Notes: generated from the sequence alone by a model not told the origin. DNA of 64,000 bases from Pseudobdellovibrionaceae bacterium (GCA_013359135.1 JABWCN010000021.1:1-64000), one strand, 5' to 3'. Positions 54,164-63,542 are shown, counted from the stretch's first letter. Numbers and translations: made by a program.

Positions 54164-55984
54164 ATGTCTATGAATCTCAAAAAAATTCTCATCGGAACTC
54201 CGCTAAGTGAAGAGCATTTGGAACATCAAAAAATTGGTAAAGCAAAGGCTCTTGCAGTTCTATCCTCGGATGCTCTTTCTTCTGTCGCCTACGCCACAGA
54301 GGAAATTCTTATTCCATTGATGGCTTTTTCTGTGGCAGCCATAAGTTGGTCGCTTCCTATTGCTTTAGCTATTGTCTTGTTAATTATCATGATCACTTTA
54401 TCTTACCGGCAAACAATTTCAGCCTATCCCAATGGAGGAGGAGCATACACGGTCGCAAAAGAAAATTTAGGCACAAAAGCAGGCCTAGTTGCTGGAGCAG
54501 CTCTTCTAATCGATTACGTCCTTACAGTAGCTGTGTCAGTCGCCGCCGGAATTGAAAATATTGGTTCAGCATTTCCTTTTATTTATGCTCATAGAGAAAT
54601 ATTTTGTATTTTGATAATTTTTATTCTTACTATTGTTAATCTACGTGGAATAAAAGATTCTTCTACCATCTTTGCATTTCCAACTTATTTTTTTATATTT
54701 TCATTCATTCTAATGATAGCTTTTGGGCTTTATAAAGTGGCTCTAGGAGAATCTCCGACTCCTCCAGATCTTATTATTCATGAGGCCTATCCTGTGATTC
54801 CCTACTTTCTTTTAATGAAAGCTTTTGCCTCAGGTTGCTCGGCCTTAACCGGGATCGAAGCTATCTCTAATGGAGTTCAGCTCTTCAAAAAACCCCATGC
54901 AAAAAATGCAAAAAAGACCATGCTTTGGATGTCTGCCATTTTGGGGTTTTTGTTTTTAGGACTATCTGTTTTAGCACACTACTATCAAATCACTCCCAAA
55001 GAAGATGAAACTGTTGTTTCAACCATAGCTAGCTCGGTATTTGGCAAATCAACTGTTTTTTATTTTTTAGTTCAATCTTCAACTGCACTCATTTTAATTC
55101 TCGCCGCCAACACTAGCTATGCCGATTTCCCCAGATTAAGCTCCTTGATGGCCAAAGACGGTTACCTTCCAAGACAACTGGCATCCTTAGGAGACAGATT
55201 GGTTTTTTCTAATGGAATTCTAGGACTGGGCCTCTGTGCTTCGTTATTAATTTTTTTATTTGGAGGAGAAACTCACCACTTAATCCCTCTCTACGCAGTA
55301 GGAGTTTTCCTTTCATTTACACTTTCGCAACTAGGCATGGTGATTCACCATTTTAAAATTAAAGAACCTGGATGGATTCAGTCTGGAACTATTAATGCCA
55401 TTGGTGCCATAGTAACTGGCGTGGTCTTAGTTATTATAGCTTCGACAAAGTTTACAAGTGGAGCATGGATGGCTATCTTGTTAATTCCCTATATGGCATT
55501 TGCGTTTAGTCGCATAAGAAGTCATTACAATATTACGGCAAAACAATTAGGAAAACAAAGTAGTACTTTCGTTCCAGGTGAAATTGACCACATCACAGTA
55601 ATTCCTATCTCAGGACTTCACCCAGGAGCAATGGATGCAATTGCTTATGCAAAAACCATCTCAACAAATATTACCTTGTGTTACGTTGATGTAAACAAAA
55701 CAGCCACCGAAGAAATGATTCTAAAATGTAAAAATGTTGTTCCCTCTATAAAGCTCGAGATCTTACCATCTCCCTACCGTTCAATTATCTCTCCTATGAT
55801 TGAATACATAGATAAATTGAGGAATGAATCCCCTCATCGTCTTATCACAGTGATTATTCCTGAATTTATTACATCAAAATGGTACCACAATTTTCTGCAC
55901 AATCAAACAGCCCTGTGGCTAATGGCTTTCCTTAGAAATAAAAAAAGAGTTATCGTAACTAGCATTAGATATCATTTAGAGTGA
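54164..55984 (+). CDS. kimA: KimA-type potassium/proton symporter (APC superfamily)
   Basis: A 12-helix inner-membrane transporter with a cytoplasmic C-terminal domain. KIGKAKALAVLSSDALSSVAYATEEIL near the start (shown in parts), AYPNGGGAYTVAKENLG, KAFASGCSALTGIEAISN and NLRGIKDS align well with KimA (YdaO) of Bacillus, which has about 607 residues. The C-terminal domain (about 465-606) matches the one that carries c-di-AMP regulation in KimA. A high-affinity potassium importer is the best call; amino-acid transport is the alternative. Single gene. Confidence 0.86.
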   Translation: MSMNLKKILIGTPLSEEHLEHQKIGKAKALAVLSSDALSSVAYATEEILIPLMAFSVAAISWSLPIALAIVLLIIMITLSYRQTISAYPNGGGAYTVAKENLGTKAGLVAGAALLIDYVLTVAVSVAAGIENIGSAFPFIYAHREIFCILIIFILTIVNLRGIKDSSTIFAFPTYFFIFSFILMIAFGLYKVALGESPTPPDLIIHEAYPVIPYFLLMKAFASGCSALTGIEAISNGVQLFKKPHAKNAKKTMLWMSAILGFLFLGLSVLAHYYQITPKEDETVVSTIASSVFGKSTVFYFLVQSSTALILILAANTSYADFPRLSSLMAKDGYLPRQLASLGDRLVFSNGILGLGLCASLLIFLFGGETHHLIPLYAVGVFLSFTLSQLGMVIHHFKIKEPGWIQSGTINAIGAIVTGVVLVIIASTKFTSGAWMAILLIPYMAFAFSRIRSHYNITAKQLGKQSSTFVPGEIDHITVIPISGLHPGAMDAIAYAKTISTNITLCYVDVNKTATEEMILKCKNVVPSIKLEILPSPYRSIISPMIEYIDKLRNESPHRLITVIIPEFITSKWYHNFLHNQTALWLMAFLRNKKRVIVTSIRYHLE

Positions 55985-56088
55985 CAGCTATTCAATCATT
56001 AATTTTTTCGATAGAACTATTTTTTTTACTCATTTTACAAGAGTTGGCATTTAGCGTATTTCGTATAAACCAAGATTAAAGAAATGAG

Positions 56089-57615
56089 ATGTTCATGAAA
56101 AAAATTAACCAAACTTTATGTCAATTAGTGCTAATAACTATGTTGTCGCTTTTTACTATAAAAGCTAAAGCTGCTTGCTTAATAGTTAATTCTCAAAATA
56201 GAAAAGTCTCGAGTCAAAACGACCTTATTTACAAAGTCTTGATTTCTTCTTCTACAAATTGTCCACTGAATGTGATTGACTTAAAAAAAAGAATTTTACT
56301 TTTAGGATTAAAAACTGACGTCTATATGGTAGCAAATAGAGGTAGAAACAATTCAAAACTAGGTAGTTTTAGTTTTTTTGAAACCATTGAAGGTCCTAAT
56401 TCCCAGACTCAACAAGCCTACATCGGACATTTTACTTCACTTCATGGACAAACATTAGAACTCTCACAAAATCCAGCAGATCAAGGGCTGATGATAGAAG
56501 CCATCGCTTGGGACTTAACCAAAAGAGTTTATAATTTTTATGAATTGATTGGCCAAGGAACGACGGCACAATGGTTCTACAGAGGAGACTCCTCTGATAT
56601 TATTTATGACAATCAAATGTTACATCTACAACCTCAAGGAATGCCTCCTCAATTTGGACAAAGATTAAGATGTTCTGGATGCCACAGTTCTGGAGGCCCC
56701 ATTATGAAAGAGCTACAAGCACCTCATAACGATTGGTGGACAATCAAAAGAAATCTATCACTAAATCAATTTAAATTATCACCTGAGGTTCAGAGTCAAT
56801 TAGTTAATTTAAAAAGTGCAGAAGAGCTCAGTGCTAAGGTCAATATAGGAATAGAAACTTTAGAACAAAGTCCAACCATTCAAAATACACTAAGAAAGAA
56901 TCTTAAACTTTTACTAAAACCTTTATTTTGCGAGTCAGAAATAAATCTTGAGTCAGCCTCTATGCCTCTAGATGTCTCCAACAAGATTAAAGTACCTACT
57001 ACTTCAATGCTAAACCCTTTATTAGGAAAAATTGATTTTACTTTAACAAAGCAAAACTACCTAAACTTACTGAACCAATATCATATCAGATTTCCAGAAA
57101 GTAATGATAGAGATGCAGATCATCCTTGGTTGACCCCAGTTAAATCGAGAAGAGAACTTATCGCTATCAAAAACCTAATTCAACAGGGAGTTATTAATCA
57201 ATATTTTGCAGTCTCTGTGCTCAGTATTGATTTTAAAACTCCATTATTTTCAGAGAAAAGATGTTCACTTCTTAAATTAATTCCTTCAAAACCAGCTGGC
57301 TTGTTTGAAACATGGAAAGATGAATTTATTAATGAACTACAACGATCTAAGACAGAAACCTCCCTAGAACTAATGAGCAAGTTAAGCGTTTCAAATGAAC
57401 CAAATTCATTAACCTTCATAAATATTCAATCTTATATACAAAGTCTGCAAAAAAACTCAAATCAAATAAATACAGCTGACAATTTATTTAGAAATCTTCT
57501 TGTTAAAAGAAAGGAAGTATTTACTTCGGATATCTCAAAAAACCCGAAAGGTCAAATTCTTGAACCTGGATTTAGAGTTATTTTTCCAGTTTTTTTTAGC
57601 TTGTTAAATAATTAA
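56089..57615 (+). CDS. Exported protein with one CXXCH motif, possibly cytochrome c-like
   Basis: Residues 1-28 form a signal peptide; a second ATG at codon 3 is also possible. RCSGCHSSGGP (C195, C198, H199) is a c-type heme-binding motif, and it sits after an extended N-terminal region with QWFYRGDSSDI. No second CXXCH is seen. The rest (about 215-508) is helical and unlike any family I know. If the heme is real, this is a periplasmic redox or sensor protein. It is 49 bases before the bicupin gene on the same strand. Confidence 0.72.
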   Translation: MFMKKINQTLCQLVLITMLSLFTIKAKAACLIVNSQNRKVSSQNDLIYKVLISSSTNCPLNVIDLKKRILLLGLKTDVYMVANRGRNNSKLGSFSFFETIEGPNSQTQQAYIGHFTSLHGQTLELSQNPADQGLMIEAIAWDLTKRVYNFYELIGQGTTAQWFYRGDSSDIIYDNQMLHLQPQGMPPQFGQRLRCSGCHSSGGPIMKELQAPHNDWWTIKRNLSLNQFKLSPEVQSQLVNLKSAEELSAKVNIGIETLEQSPTIQNTLRKNLKLLLKPLFCESEINLESASMPLDVSNKIKVPTTSMLNPLLGKIDFTLTKQNYLNLLNQYHIRFPESNDRDADHPWLTPVKSRRELIAIKNLIQQGVINQYFAVSVLSIDFKTPLFSEKRCSLLKLIPSKPAGLFETWKDEFINELQRSKTETSLELMSKLSVSNEPNSLTFINIQSYIQSLQKNSNQINTADNLFRNLLVKRKEVFTSDISKNPKGQILEPGFRVIFPVFFSLLNN

Positions 57616-57664
57616 GATTTTCGTAACAATTGCTAATAGACTACTTAAAAGGTAAAAAAAGAGA

Positions 57665-59545
57665 ATGAATAAAACTAACATTAGTGATTTTTTATCTTCC
57701 ATAAAAAAAAATAAAAATCAAATTTCTAAAGATACTTCAGCTTATATAGACGCTGATTTCTCTCGTTTCTTAACTTCCTCAAGACTTGCTTTGCATTGGA
57801 TCACCCTGAAGCCTCATTCAAAAACATCTTACCCTCATGCTGAAAGTCATGAGGAAGAATTTGTTTATGTTCACAAGGGCTATCCACACGCCTGGATAAA
57901 TGGATTCTTATATTCTTTACAGCCTGGTGACGCTCTCGGATTTCCTGCAGGAACAGGTATTGCTCATTGCTTGATAAACAACAGCCACGAAGAAATCGAA
58001 TTGATAGTCTTAGGAGAACTCTCAAAAAAAGAAAACAAATGCTCATTCCCTATTAATCCTGAATTAAAGTCAAAATATGAAAAGATTTGGTGGGGTGATT
58101 TTCCAGTTCAAAACTTTGGACCTCACAACGCAGAAATAGGAAATATTTCACACCAAAAAGATCGCTCTGAATGTCCTTTTCTATTAAATGTTTATCAAAT
58201 AAAAAGAAAAGCCAGTTATACATACCCTGGAGATAAAGAAAAATTCACCGAAGGACTTCGTCTATCTAACCTAATATCTTTAAAAACATTAGGGATTTGG
58301 CATGAGAAATTAATGCCAGGAAAAAGAACATCTTGGCCCCATGCTCATTTGAAAGAAGAAGAAGCTGCTATTATTCTGAAAGGATATCCCAAAGCCTGGA
58401 TAAATGGATATTTGATATCGCTCCAACCAGGAGATGGAATAGTTTTTAAAGCTGGCACAGGAATAGCTCATACTCTTATTAATGATTCTCAAGAAGAAAT
58501 AGAATTCATCGGAGTTGGAGAAATTAACGCTACCGATGATAAAGTATTCTATCCAATAAATGACAGTCGAAATGAACAATGCCAAGAAAGTGGCTTATTT
58601 TGGAAACCTAACTCAATTGCTTTTCCTCTTGGAAAGCAATCAGCCATTCCTAATGATCCAAATCTTGTAATTGAATCCGTAGATGAAGCAAAGACCTTTC
58701 TTTACTTAGCATCTTCTTATTTATATACAGAAGAAGCGACAAATAGTTTACTTATTGGACTTACTGAAATAAAGTTAAATCAAGCAAAAGATACTTATCA
58801 ATATTGGATTATTTACCTGAATTCAGTAGTTGTTGGAGCTGCAGTGATGACAGAGAAAAGCCTGCTCTTAACATCAATTCCAGCAACTTATTTGAAATCC
58901 TTGACAACAAAAGTTATAGAAAAAATTAAATTATTTAATAACTCTGATAAACTAAAGTTAGATGTTGTAGGCCCCAGTTTCACGGCAGAAGCTTTTTCAA
59001 GAGTTTGGTGTGAACTAAACCCAGATTATCAGTTTAACTTACTTATGGGACAAAAAATCTACAAGTTAACAACAGTGAAAAAACCTTCTTTAAAATTAGA
59101 AAAAAATTTCACTTTTAAAATTGCTGAGTCTAAAAATCAACAAATAGTTAGTGAGTTTCTATACAATTTTTGCAAAGAATCTTTACCAACAGAAGATAAT
59201 CGTATAGAAGATATTCAAAAAGTAGTTACAAAAAAAATAGAAAAAAAAGAAATTTTTATCTTAACAGATGAAAATGATTCTCCTGTTTCAATGAATTATG
59301 TTGGAAGAGCAACAAAAAATGGGATTAGCGTGAGTGGTGTTTACACGCCAAAAAAATGGAGAAAAAAAGGATTTGCATCTCACCTTGTCAGCCTGACTAG
59401 CCAATACATGCTAGACCAAGGGAAAAAATTTTGCGTTCTTTACACAGATATAGAAAACAAAACATCAAATAAAATATATCAAAATATAGGATATGAGCTG
59501 ATAGACACTTCAAAACATTTTAAAATTAAATTGATAGACACTTAA
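57665..59545 (+). CDS. Bicupin fused to a two-part GNAT acetyltransferase
   Basis: A 626-residue cytoplasmic fusion. Cupin one (about 30-130) has PHAESHEEEFVYVHKG, LQPGDALGFPAGTGIAHCL; cupin two (about 195-290) repeats the pattern with PHAHLKEEEAAIILKG and LQPGDGIVFKAGTGIAHTL. Cupin one has metal-ligand-like H, H and E and the closing H; cupin two is similar. After a degenerate GNAT-like part (about 320-460), a C-terminal GNAT (about 470-626) has GVYTPKKWRKKGFASHLV, the acetyl-CoA-binding R/Q-x-x-G-x-[GA] motif. Acetylation of a sugar or small molecule is possible; the substrate is unknown. Confidence 0.8.
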   Translation: MNKTNISDFLSSIKKNKNQISKDTSAYIDADFSRFLTSSRLALHWITLKPHSKTSYPHAESHEEEFVYVHKGYPHAWINGFLYSLQPGDALGFPAGTGIAHCLINNSHEEIELIVLGELSKKENKCSFPINPELKSKYEKIWWGDFPVQNFGPHNAEIGNISHQKDRSECPFLLNVYQIKRKASYTYPGDKEKFTEGLRLSNLISLKTLGIWHEKLMPGKRTSWPHAHLKEEEAAIILKGYPKAWINGYLISLQPGDGIVFKAGTGIAHTLINDSQEEIEFIGVGEINATDDKVFYPINDSRNEQCQESGLFWKPNSIAFPLGKQSAIPNDPNLVIESVDEAKTFLYLASSYLYTEEATNSLLIGLTEIKLNQAKDTYQYWIIYLNSVVVGAAVMTEKSLLLTSIPATYLKSLTTKVIEKIKLFNNSDKLKLDVVGPSFTAEAFSRVWCELNPDYQFNLLMGQKIYKLTTVKKPSLKLEKNFTFKIAESKNQQIVSEFLYNFCKESLPTEDNRIEDIQKVVTKKIEKKEIFILTDENDSPVSMNYVGRATKNGISVSGVYTPKKWRKKGFASHLVSLTSQYMLDQGKKFCVLYTDIENKTSNKIYQNIGYELIDTSKHFKIKLIDT

Positions 59546-59613
59546 ATATTTCTTATTTTTCAAAATTAATATATGAATACAACGAACAAAAGTTAATTAT
59601 CACCAAGTTATTA

Positions 59614-59650
59614 GCTATTAAAACAGCATCAACAATGTTGTTTTAATAGC
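59614..59650. terminator. 15-bp hairpin between convergent bicupin-GNAT and DUF4336 genes
   Basis: GCTATTAAAACAGCA pairs with TGTTGTTTTAATAGC (one G-T pair) around a 7-base loop. It lies directly after the DUF4336 stop and 68 bases after the bicupin stop. No long T-run follows, but the length and position fit a bidirectional transcription end. Confidence 0.65.
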
Positions 59651-60295
59651 CTATAACTTCCTTTCCAACAGGGCTTTATTTAAAAACTCTGGTCCATTTT
59701 CAAGAACATTATCACCATGACTTACAATAATTTTTTCAAAATTCCATAAAAATATTTTTTTAATGGATTGATTAAAAGCTAATCTATCACTAATAAATTT
59801 AACATAAAAGCGGCTGATAGCAAACTTATTGTATGTCCCAAAAATTTTTAAAATTAACCAACTTCCTATTCCTTTTGGATTTTTAATATTAAAACATAAA
59901 TCTGTAACTATCAAAGATCGACTTGATTTATCATAAAAGACTACTTCATTCACTTTGGGCATACCTTCGATTAACAAAATAGGAAGTTGTTCATTAAACT
60001 CCCAGGGATCTTCTCCTAAGATTTTGTCCCAAAATATATCTGGCTTAACCTCTTTGACTCCTTTTATACCCCAAACTCTAGCATTTGGAAAAAATCTCTT
60101 CGCTTTTGCAATTCCACCGCAGTGAAATAAATTAGGAGCAACTAAGTCAGTAACTTCACCCATTTTTTGATAATTTTCTGCAGTTAGTTGTGATCCCGGA
60201 GAAATAAGGATTTTTTTTGACATAACTTCAAGCAAAATTGATCTTACCGGCAAAACCATAAAAGGCATTTTTAATTGCGTTTCAAAGAACATCAT
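59651..60295 (-). CDS. DUF4336 / metallo-beta-lactamase-like protein
   Basis: A 214-residue protein. PNLFHCGGIAKAKRFFPNARVWGI and the later IIVSHGDNVLENG resemble the two metal-binding regions of the metallo-beta-lactamase fold (H-x-x and H-G-D), and the layout matches DUF4336. GAGGTG five bases before the ATG supports this start; a GTG 30 codons earlier is in frame without a ribosome site. No nuclease or lactamase signature is complete, so catalytic activity is uncertain. Confidence 0.75.
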   Translation of the reverse strand: MMFFETQLKMPFMVLPVRSILLEVMSKKILISPGSQLTAENYQKMGEVTDLVAPNLFHCGGIAKAKRFFPNARVWGIKGVKEVKPDIFWDKILGEDPWEFNEQLPILLIEGMPKVNEVVFYDKSSRSLIVTDLCFNIKNPKGIGSWLILKIFGTYNKFAISRFYVKFISDRLAFNQSIKKIFLWNFEKIIVSHGDNVLENGPEFLNKALLERKL

Positions 60296-60461
60296 TATTT
60301 CACCTCTAAAAAAATAATAAGTAAAAATAGTTTTAGTGTCATTTGCTAAATTAATAAAATTTTTTATCGGGTAATTATTAATCACAAGCTTCTGAAAAGA
60401 TCTCTATTTACTGAAAATAAAAATTAAGAAACATTAATAATAGTTTCTAAATTTATAACCC

Positions 60462-60478
60462 TCTGTAATCGCTACAGA
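60462..60478. repeat. 6+6 inverted repeat upstream of the CheA-like gene
   Basis: TCTGTA and TACAGA around a 5-base spacer, about 64 bases before the start of the CheA-like gene. A possible operator half-site; weak alone. Confidence 0.3.
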
Positions 60479-60501
60479 AAAACTACAGCATGCCAAAAAG
60501 A

Positions 60502-60528
60502 GACAGTTTAATTAAAAATTAAACTGTC
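60502..60528. repeat. Perfect 12+12 inverted repeat just before the CheA-like gene
   Basis: GACAGTTTAATT and AATTAAACTGTC around a 3-base loop, ending 13 bases before the ATG. In RNA it would form a strong hairpin close to the ribosome site and could block translation; as DNA it is a perfect operator-like dyad. Confidence 0.7.
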
Positions 60529-60541
60529 GATAAAGATACTA

Positions 60542-62212
60542 ATGATAAAAAGAAAAATCATTCATATAGACGACTCAATGATCGTAAGGAAAACCGTTAA
60601 AAATCAACTTTCGTCTCTTGATTATGTTGAACTTATCTCTTGTGATTCTTTCTTTCAATTACAAGAAATTCTTAGTATTGAAGAAACTATAGATCTGATT
60701 ATTACAGATCTAAATATGCCTAATAACTCCGGTTACGAAATTCTAGAGTGGATTAAAACCAATCCTGACTATCATTTTATACCAACTATTGTATTAACTG
60801 CTGAAAGTAGCACTGAAAAACAAAATTTAGCAAAAAAAAGAGGGGCTTCCCAAGTTCTTATAAAGCCCTATCTAGCTCAAGACTTAATAACAGCTATTCA
60901 AAGGCACTTTGCTGAGATTAATAAAAAACAATTAAAAGAAATAGACAATTCTTTTATACAAAACTCTCTAATACTAATTGAAGAAATATTAGATATTTTT
61001 GAAAATAAAAATGACCACTTAGCAGAAGTTGTTTTACAAAAATTGCATCAATTAAAGGGTGACGCTCTATCTAGTCAATGGCCTATTATTGCATACTTTA
61101 TTCATGATTTCGAAGACGTATGGAAGTTTTGTTTAAAAAATCAAAGTATCAACAACAAACAACTTTTTGATGTCACAATTGATGGTATAGTTACTGTTCA
61201 CCGTATGTTGCTTGACTTAAAAATAAAAAAATCTCACCGTTTACCACAAAATGATTTTTACAACGAATTTATACAAATTAAAAAAAATGTTGAAAAAGGT
61301 TGGATAAATAACTTATCGTTAAAAAAAACTATTTCCTCATCCCATGAATCTACATCTAATAAGGAAAATACTGAAATTGATTCTAATCAAAAAGTTAAAT
61401 CTATTTTAGAAAATAGTGACTTCATTAGAATGCAAAGAAATAAGCTGGATGAACTCTATAGCCAAGTAAAAAAAATTTCTCAAATTAAAACACGTATGAA
61501 TATATTTATAAGCAGACTAAAAAATGAAATGAGTGACGAACCATTTATTGAAGAACTAGCACAAATGAACCAAGAACTTGCTCGCGAATCACAGTCTTTG
61601 ACTGAGTTCTTCTTATTGATGAGGACTAAGGAACTTCGATATCTACTTGAAACCTTCAAAGCAACAACAAAAAAAACCGCCGAACTACTTGGAAAAACAG
61701 TTGAAACCATCATTTCTGCTGATGAAAATATACCAATTGACACTATTGTTTTGTCTAAAATGGAAGCTATTCTTGGACACCTAATAAGGAATTCTCTTGA
61801 TCATGGTATTGAAACTGATTCTGTAAGAAGCGAAAAAGGAAAAGTTCGCAATGGAACAATTTCTTTAGACGTTTCCTTAAAAAAGCAGATGATACAAACT
61901 GATGATATGCTTCAATTTAAATTAAAAGATGATGGCTCTGGTATTGATATAGAAAAAATTAAAAATAAAGTCAAAAAACTTGGACTAATGTCAGAAGAAC
62001 AACTTAAAGATTTACCCGATAAAAGCGTCATTATGATGATTTTCTTAGATTCAATAAGCACAAAGGAAGAAGTCTCAATAGTATCGGGAAGAGGCGTCGG
62101 TATGTCGTTCATAAAAAAAGAAGTTGAGAACCTTCAAGGTACAGTATCTGTCGAAACAGGCCCATGGGGAACTTGTTTCGAAATCTTAGTTCCCAGATAT
62201 TATAAACTTTAA
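60542..62212 (+). CDS. REC-Hpt-CheA-like histidine kinase without a CheW domain
   Basis: A cytoplasmic two-component protein. REC domain (1-122) with acidic pocket DD (10-11), phospho-Asp D56 in ITDLNMP, and KPY. An Hpt part (about 135-220) has H169 in KLHQLKGDA, like CheA P1. A helical dimerisation part follows, then a CheA-type HATPase (about 390-556): HLIRNSLDHGIE (N-box), DDGSGID (G1), GRGVGMSFIKKEVENLQG (G2). It ends after the kinase, with no CheW-like P5 domain, so it does not couple to chemoreceptors by the usual route. It heads an operon with a CheY-like and a STAS-CheX protein. Confidence 0.88.
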   Translation: MIKRKIIHIDDSMIVRKTVKNQLSSLDYVELISCDSFFQLQEILSIEETIDLIITDLNMPNNSGYEILEWIKTNPDYHFIPTIVLTAESSTEKQNLAKKRGASQVLIKPYLAQDLITAIQRHFAEINKKQLKEIDNSFIQNSLILIEEILDIFENKNDHLAEVVLQKLHQLKGDALSSQWPIIAYFIHDFEDVWKFCLKNQSINNKQLFDVTIDGIVTVHRMLLDLKIKKSHRLPQNDFYNEFIQIKKNVEKGWINNLSLKKTISSSHESTSNKENTEIDSNQKVKSILENSDFIRMQRNKLDELYSQVKKISQIKTRMNIFISRLKNEMSDEPFIEELAQMNQELARESQSLTEFFLLMRTKELRYLLETFKATTKKTAELLGKTVETIISADENIPIDTIVLSKMEAILGHLIRNSLDHGIETDSVRSEKGKVRNGTISLDVSLKKQMIQTDDMLQFKLKDDGSGIDIEKIKNKVKKLGLMSEEQLKDLPDKSVIMMIFLDSISTKEEVSIVSGRGVGMSFIKKEVENLQGTVSVETGPWGTCFEILVPRYYKL

Positions 62213-62225
62213 AACAGGGATTGTA

Positions 62226-62639
62226 ATGCGCGTTTTAATTGTAGACGATTCAGCACAAATACGTTTAGTTATTCAAAGATATATTTCTACCCTTAATAGT
62301 ATGAGTTTCGATTTTTTTCACGCAGAAAATGGTAACAAAGCAAAACAAGTACTACAAGAAAATGAATTATTCTCAAAACCTATTGATTTAATATTCCTTG
62401 ATTGGCACATGCCAGAAATGAACGGATTGAGTTTTTTATCAGATATCAGAAGTGTGGATAAGTTTAAAACCTATCCACCCATCATTATGCTAAGTGCTGA
62501 GACCTATCCACAGCAAATTGAAGCATGTCTGAAATACGGTGTTTCTTCATATCTAACAAAACCTTTTACTGAGGAACAGATACATGAGGCTCTAAAAAAA
62601 GTAATTCATCAATTAAATGGAGTTGGACATGCCATTTGA
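62226..62639 (+). CDS. CheY-like response regulator
   Basis: A single receiver domain of 137 residues. VDDS holds the metal-binding Asp pair (D7, D8), FLDWHMPEMNG the phospho-Asp D59, LSAE the Thr/Ser switch position and LTKPF the Lys. No output domain. It starts 13 bases after the CheA-like gene and is the likely phosphate acceptor. The next gene overlaps its end and carries a CheX-type phosphatase domain that should remove the phosphate. Confidence 0.93.
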   Translation: MRVLIVDDSAQIRLVIQRYISTLNSMSFDFFHAENGNKAKQVLQENELFSKPIDLIFLDWHMPEMNGLSFLSDIRSVDKFKTYPPIIMLSAETYPQQIEACLKYGVSSYLTKPFTEEQIHEALKKVIHQLNGVGHAI

Positions 62640-63486
62640 ATTTCTACCTCAAAATGATTATTTAATAATTAATTTAACAGCAGAGTGTTCAGGTGATGAG
62701 GTTCCCTCGTTGACTGAAACATTTCAAAAGAAAAATTCAGAGAAGCAAATTAAGTATATTATTTTTCAATCTGCACAATGTTCTCATATGTCTGTAGGGT
62801 TTATGAGAGAAATTTCTCAGATTTACAAAGCTCTAAAAACTACTAACGGTGGTTTAAGACTTGTCGGATCGACAGAAAAAGTTTTAGCTTTAATAAAAGC
62901 TCAAGGTTTAGATCAAATTTTGGTTAATAAAATGAGCTTACGTGGTGCACTTGTAGAGTTTGGATTAGCCAAAGAAAAACAAATTGATGTTAACTTTATA
63001 AATCCATTTTTAATGGCAACTCAAAAAGTTTTTAAAATTCAATGTTTTCTAGAAACTACATCACAAAAACCTTTTTTGAAAAAAAGCTCTGATCCACTTC
63101 TTTTTGGCGATATCAGTGGCATTATTTCTATCTCTTCTGAGTCATTTAATGGAACTTTAGCTATTAGCCTAACAGAAAAGATATTTTGTAAAATTGGATC
63201 TAATATGCTGGGAGAGTCCATAACAAGTATTAATGAAGGAAATATTGATCTCGTTGGAGAACTTGCAAATATGATTTTGGGACAAGCTAAGCTAGAATTA
63301 AGAAAGGTTGGTTATGCTATGCAAATGGCTATTCCCTCATGCATTTGGGGCAAAGACCATAAAATCAAACATTATGGTGGAGGCGCTTGTGTTGTTATCC
63401 CATTTGAAACTTCCGAAGGAATTTTTTACACAGAGATAATGACAGAACCCATATCCCAATTACAAAATACAGCTAAATCCTCCTAA
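62629..63486 (+). CDS. STAS domain fused to a CheX-like phosphatase
   Basis: A 285-residue fusion. Residues about 1-110 follow the STAS fold (YIIFQSAQCSHMSVGFMREISQIYKAL as a strand, turn and helix), though the phosphorylatable Ser/Thr position is weak. Residues about 120-280 match CheX/CheC: a first strand region, then LVGELANMILGQAKLEL, where E-x-x-N is the phosphatase motif, and AIPSC. TGGAG before this ATG at normal spacing supports it; the ATG four codons earlier is possible. It overlaps the CheY-like gene by 11 bases and is its likely phosphatase. Confidence 0.85.
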   Translation: MPFEFLPQNDYLIINLTAECSGDEVPSLTETFQKKNSEKQIKYIIFQSAQCSHMSVGFMREISQIYKALKTTNGGLRLVGSTEKVLALIKAQGLDQILVNKMSLRGALVEFGLAKEKQIDVNFINPFLMATQKVFKIQCFLETTSQKPFLKKSSDPLLFGDISGIISISSESFNGTLAISLTEKIFCKIGSNMLGESITSINEGNIDLVGELANMILGQAKLELRKVGYAMQMAIPSCIWGKDHKIKHYGGGACVVIPFETSEGIFYTEIMTEPISQLQNTAKSS

Positions 63487-63521
63487 TTAAAATGATTTGT
63501 CTATTTCCATAACTCTCTTGG

Positions 63522-63542
63522 GTGCTCCAAACTTTGGAACAC
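63522..63542. promoter_or_regulatory. 21-bp near-perfect palindrome upstream of the last gene
   Basis: GTG-C-TCCAAA-C-TTTGGA-A-CAC: the arms pair apart from one position, around a single central base. It is 36 bases after the STAS-CheX stop and 73 before the next ATG. An operator is more likely than a terminator, as no T-run follows. Confidence 0.4.
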
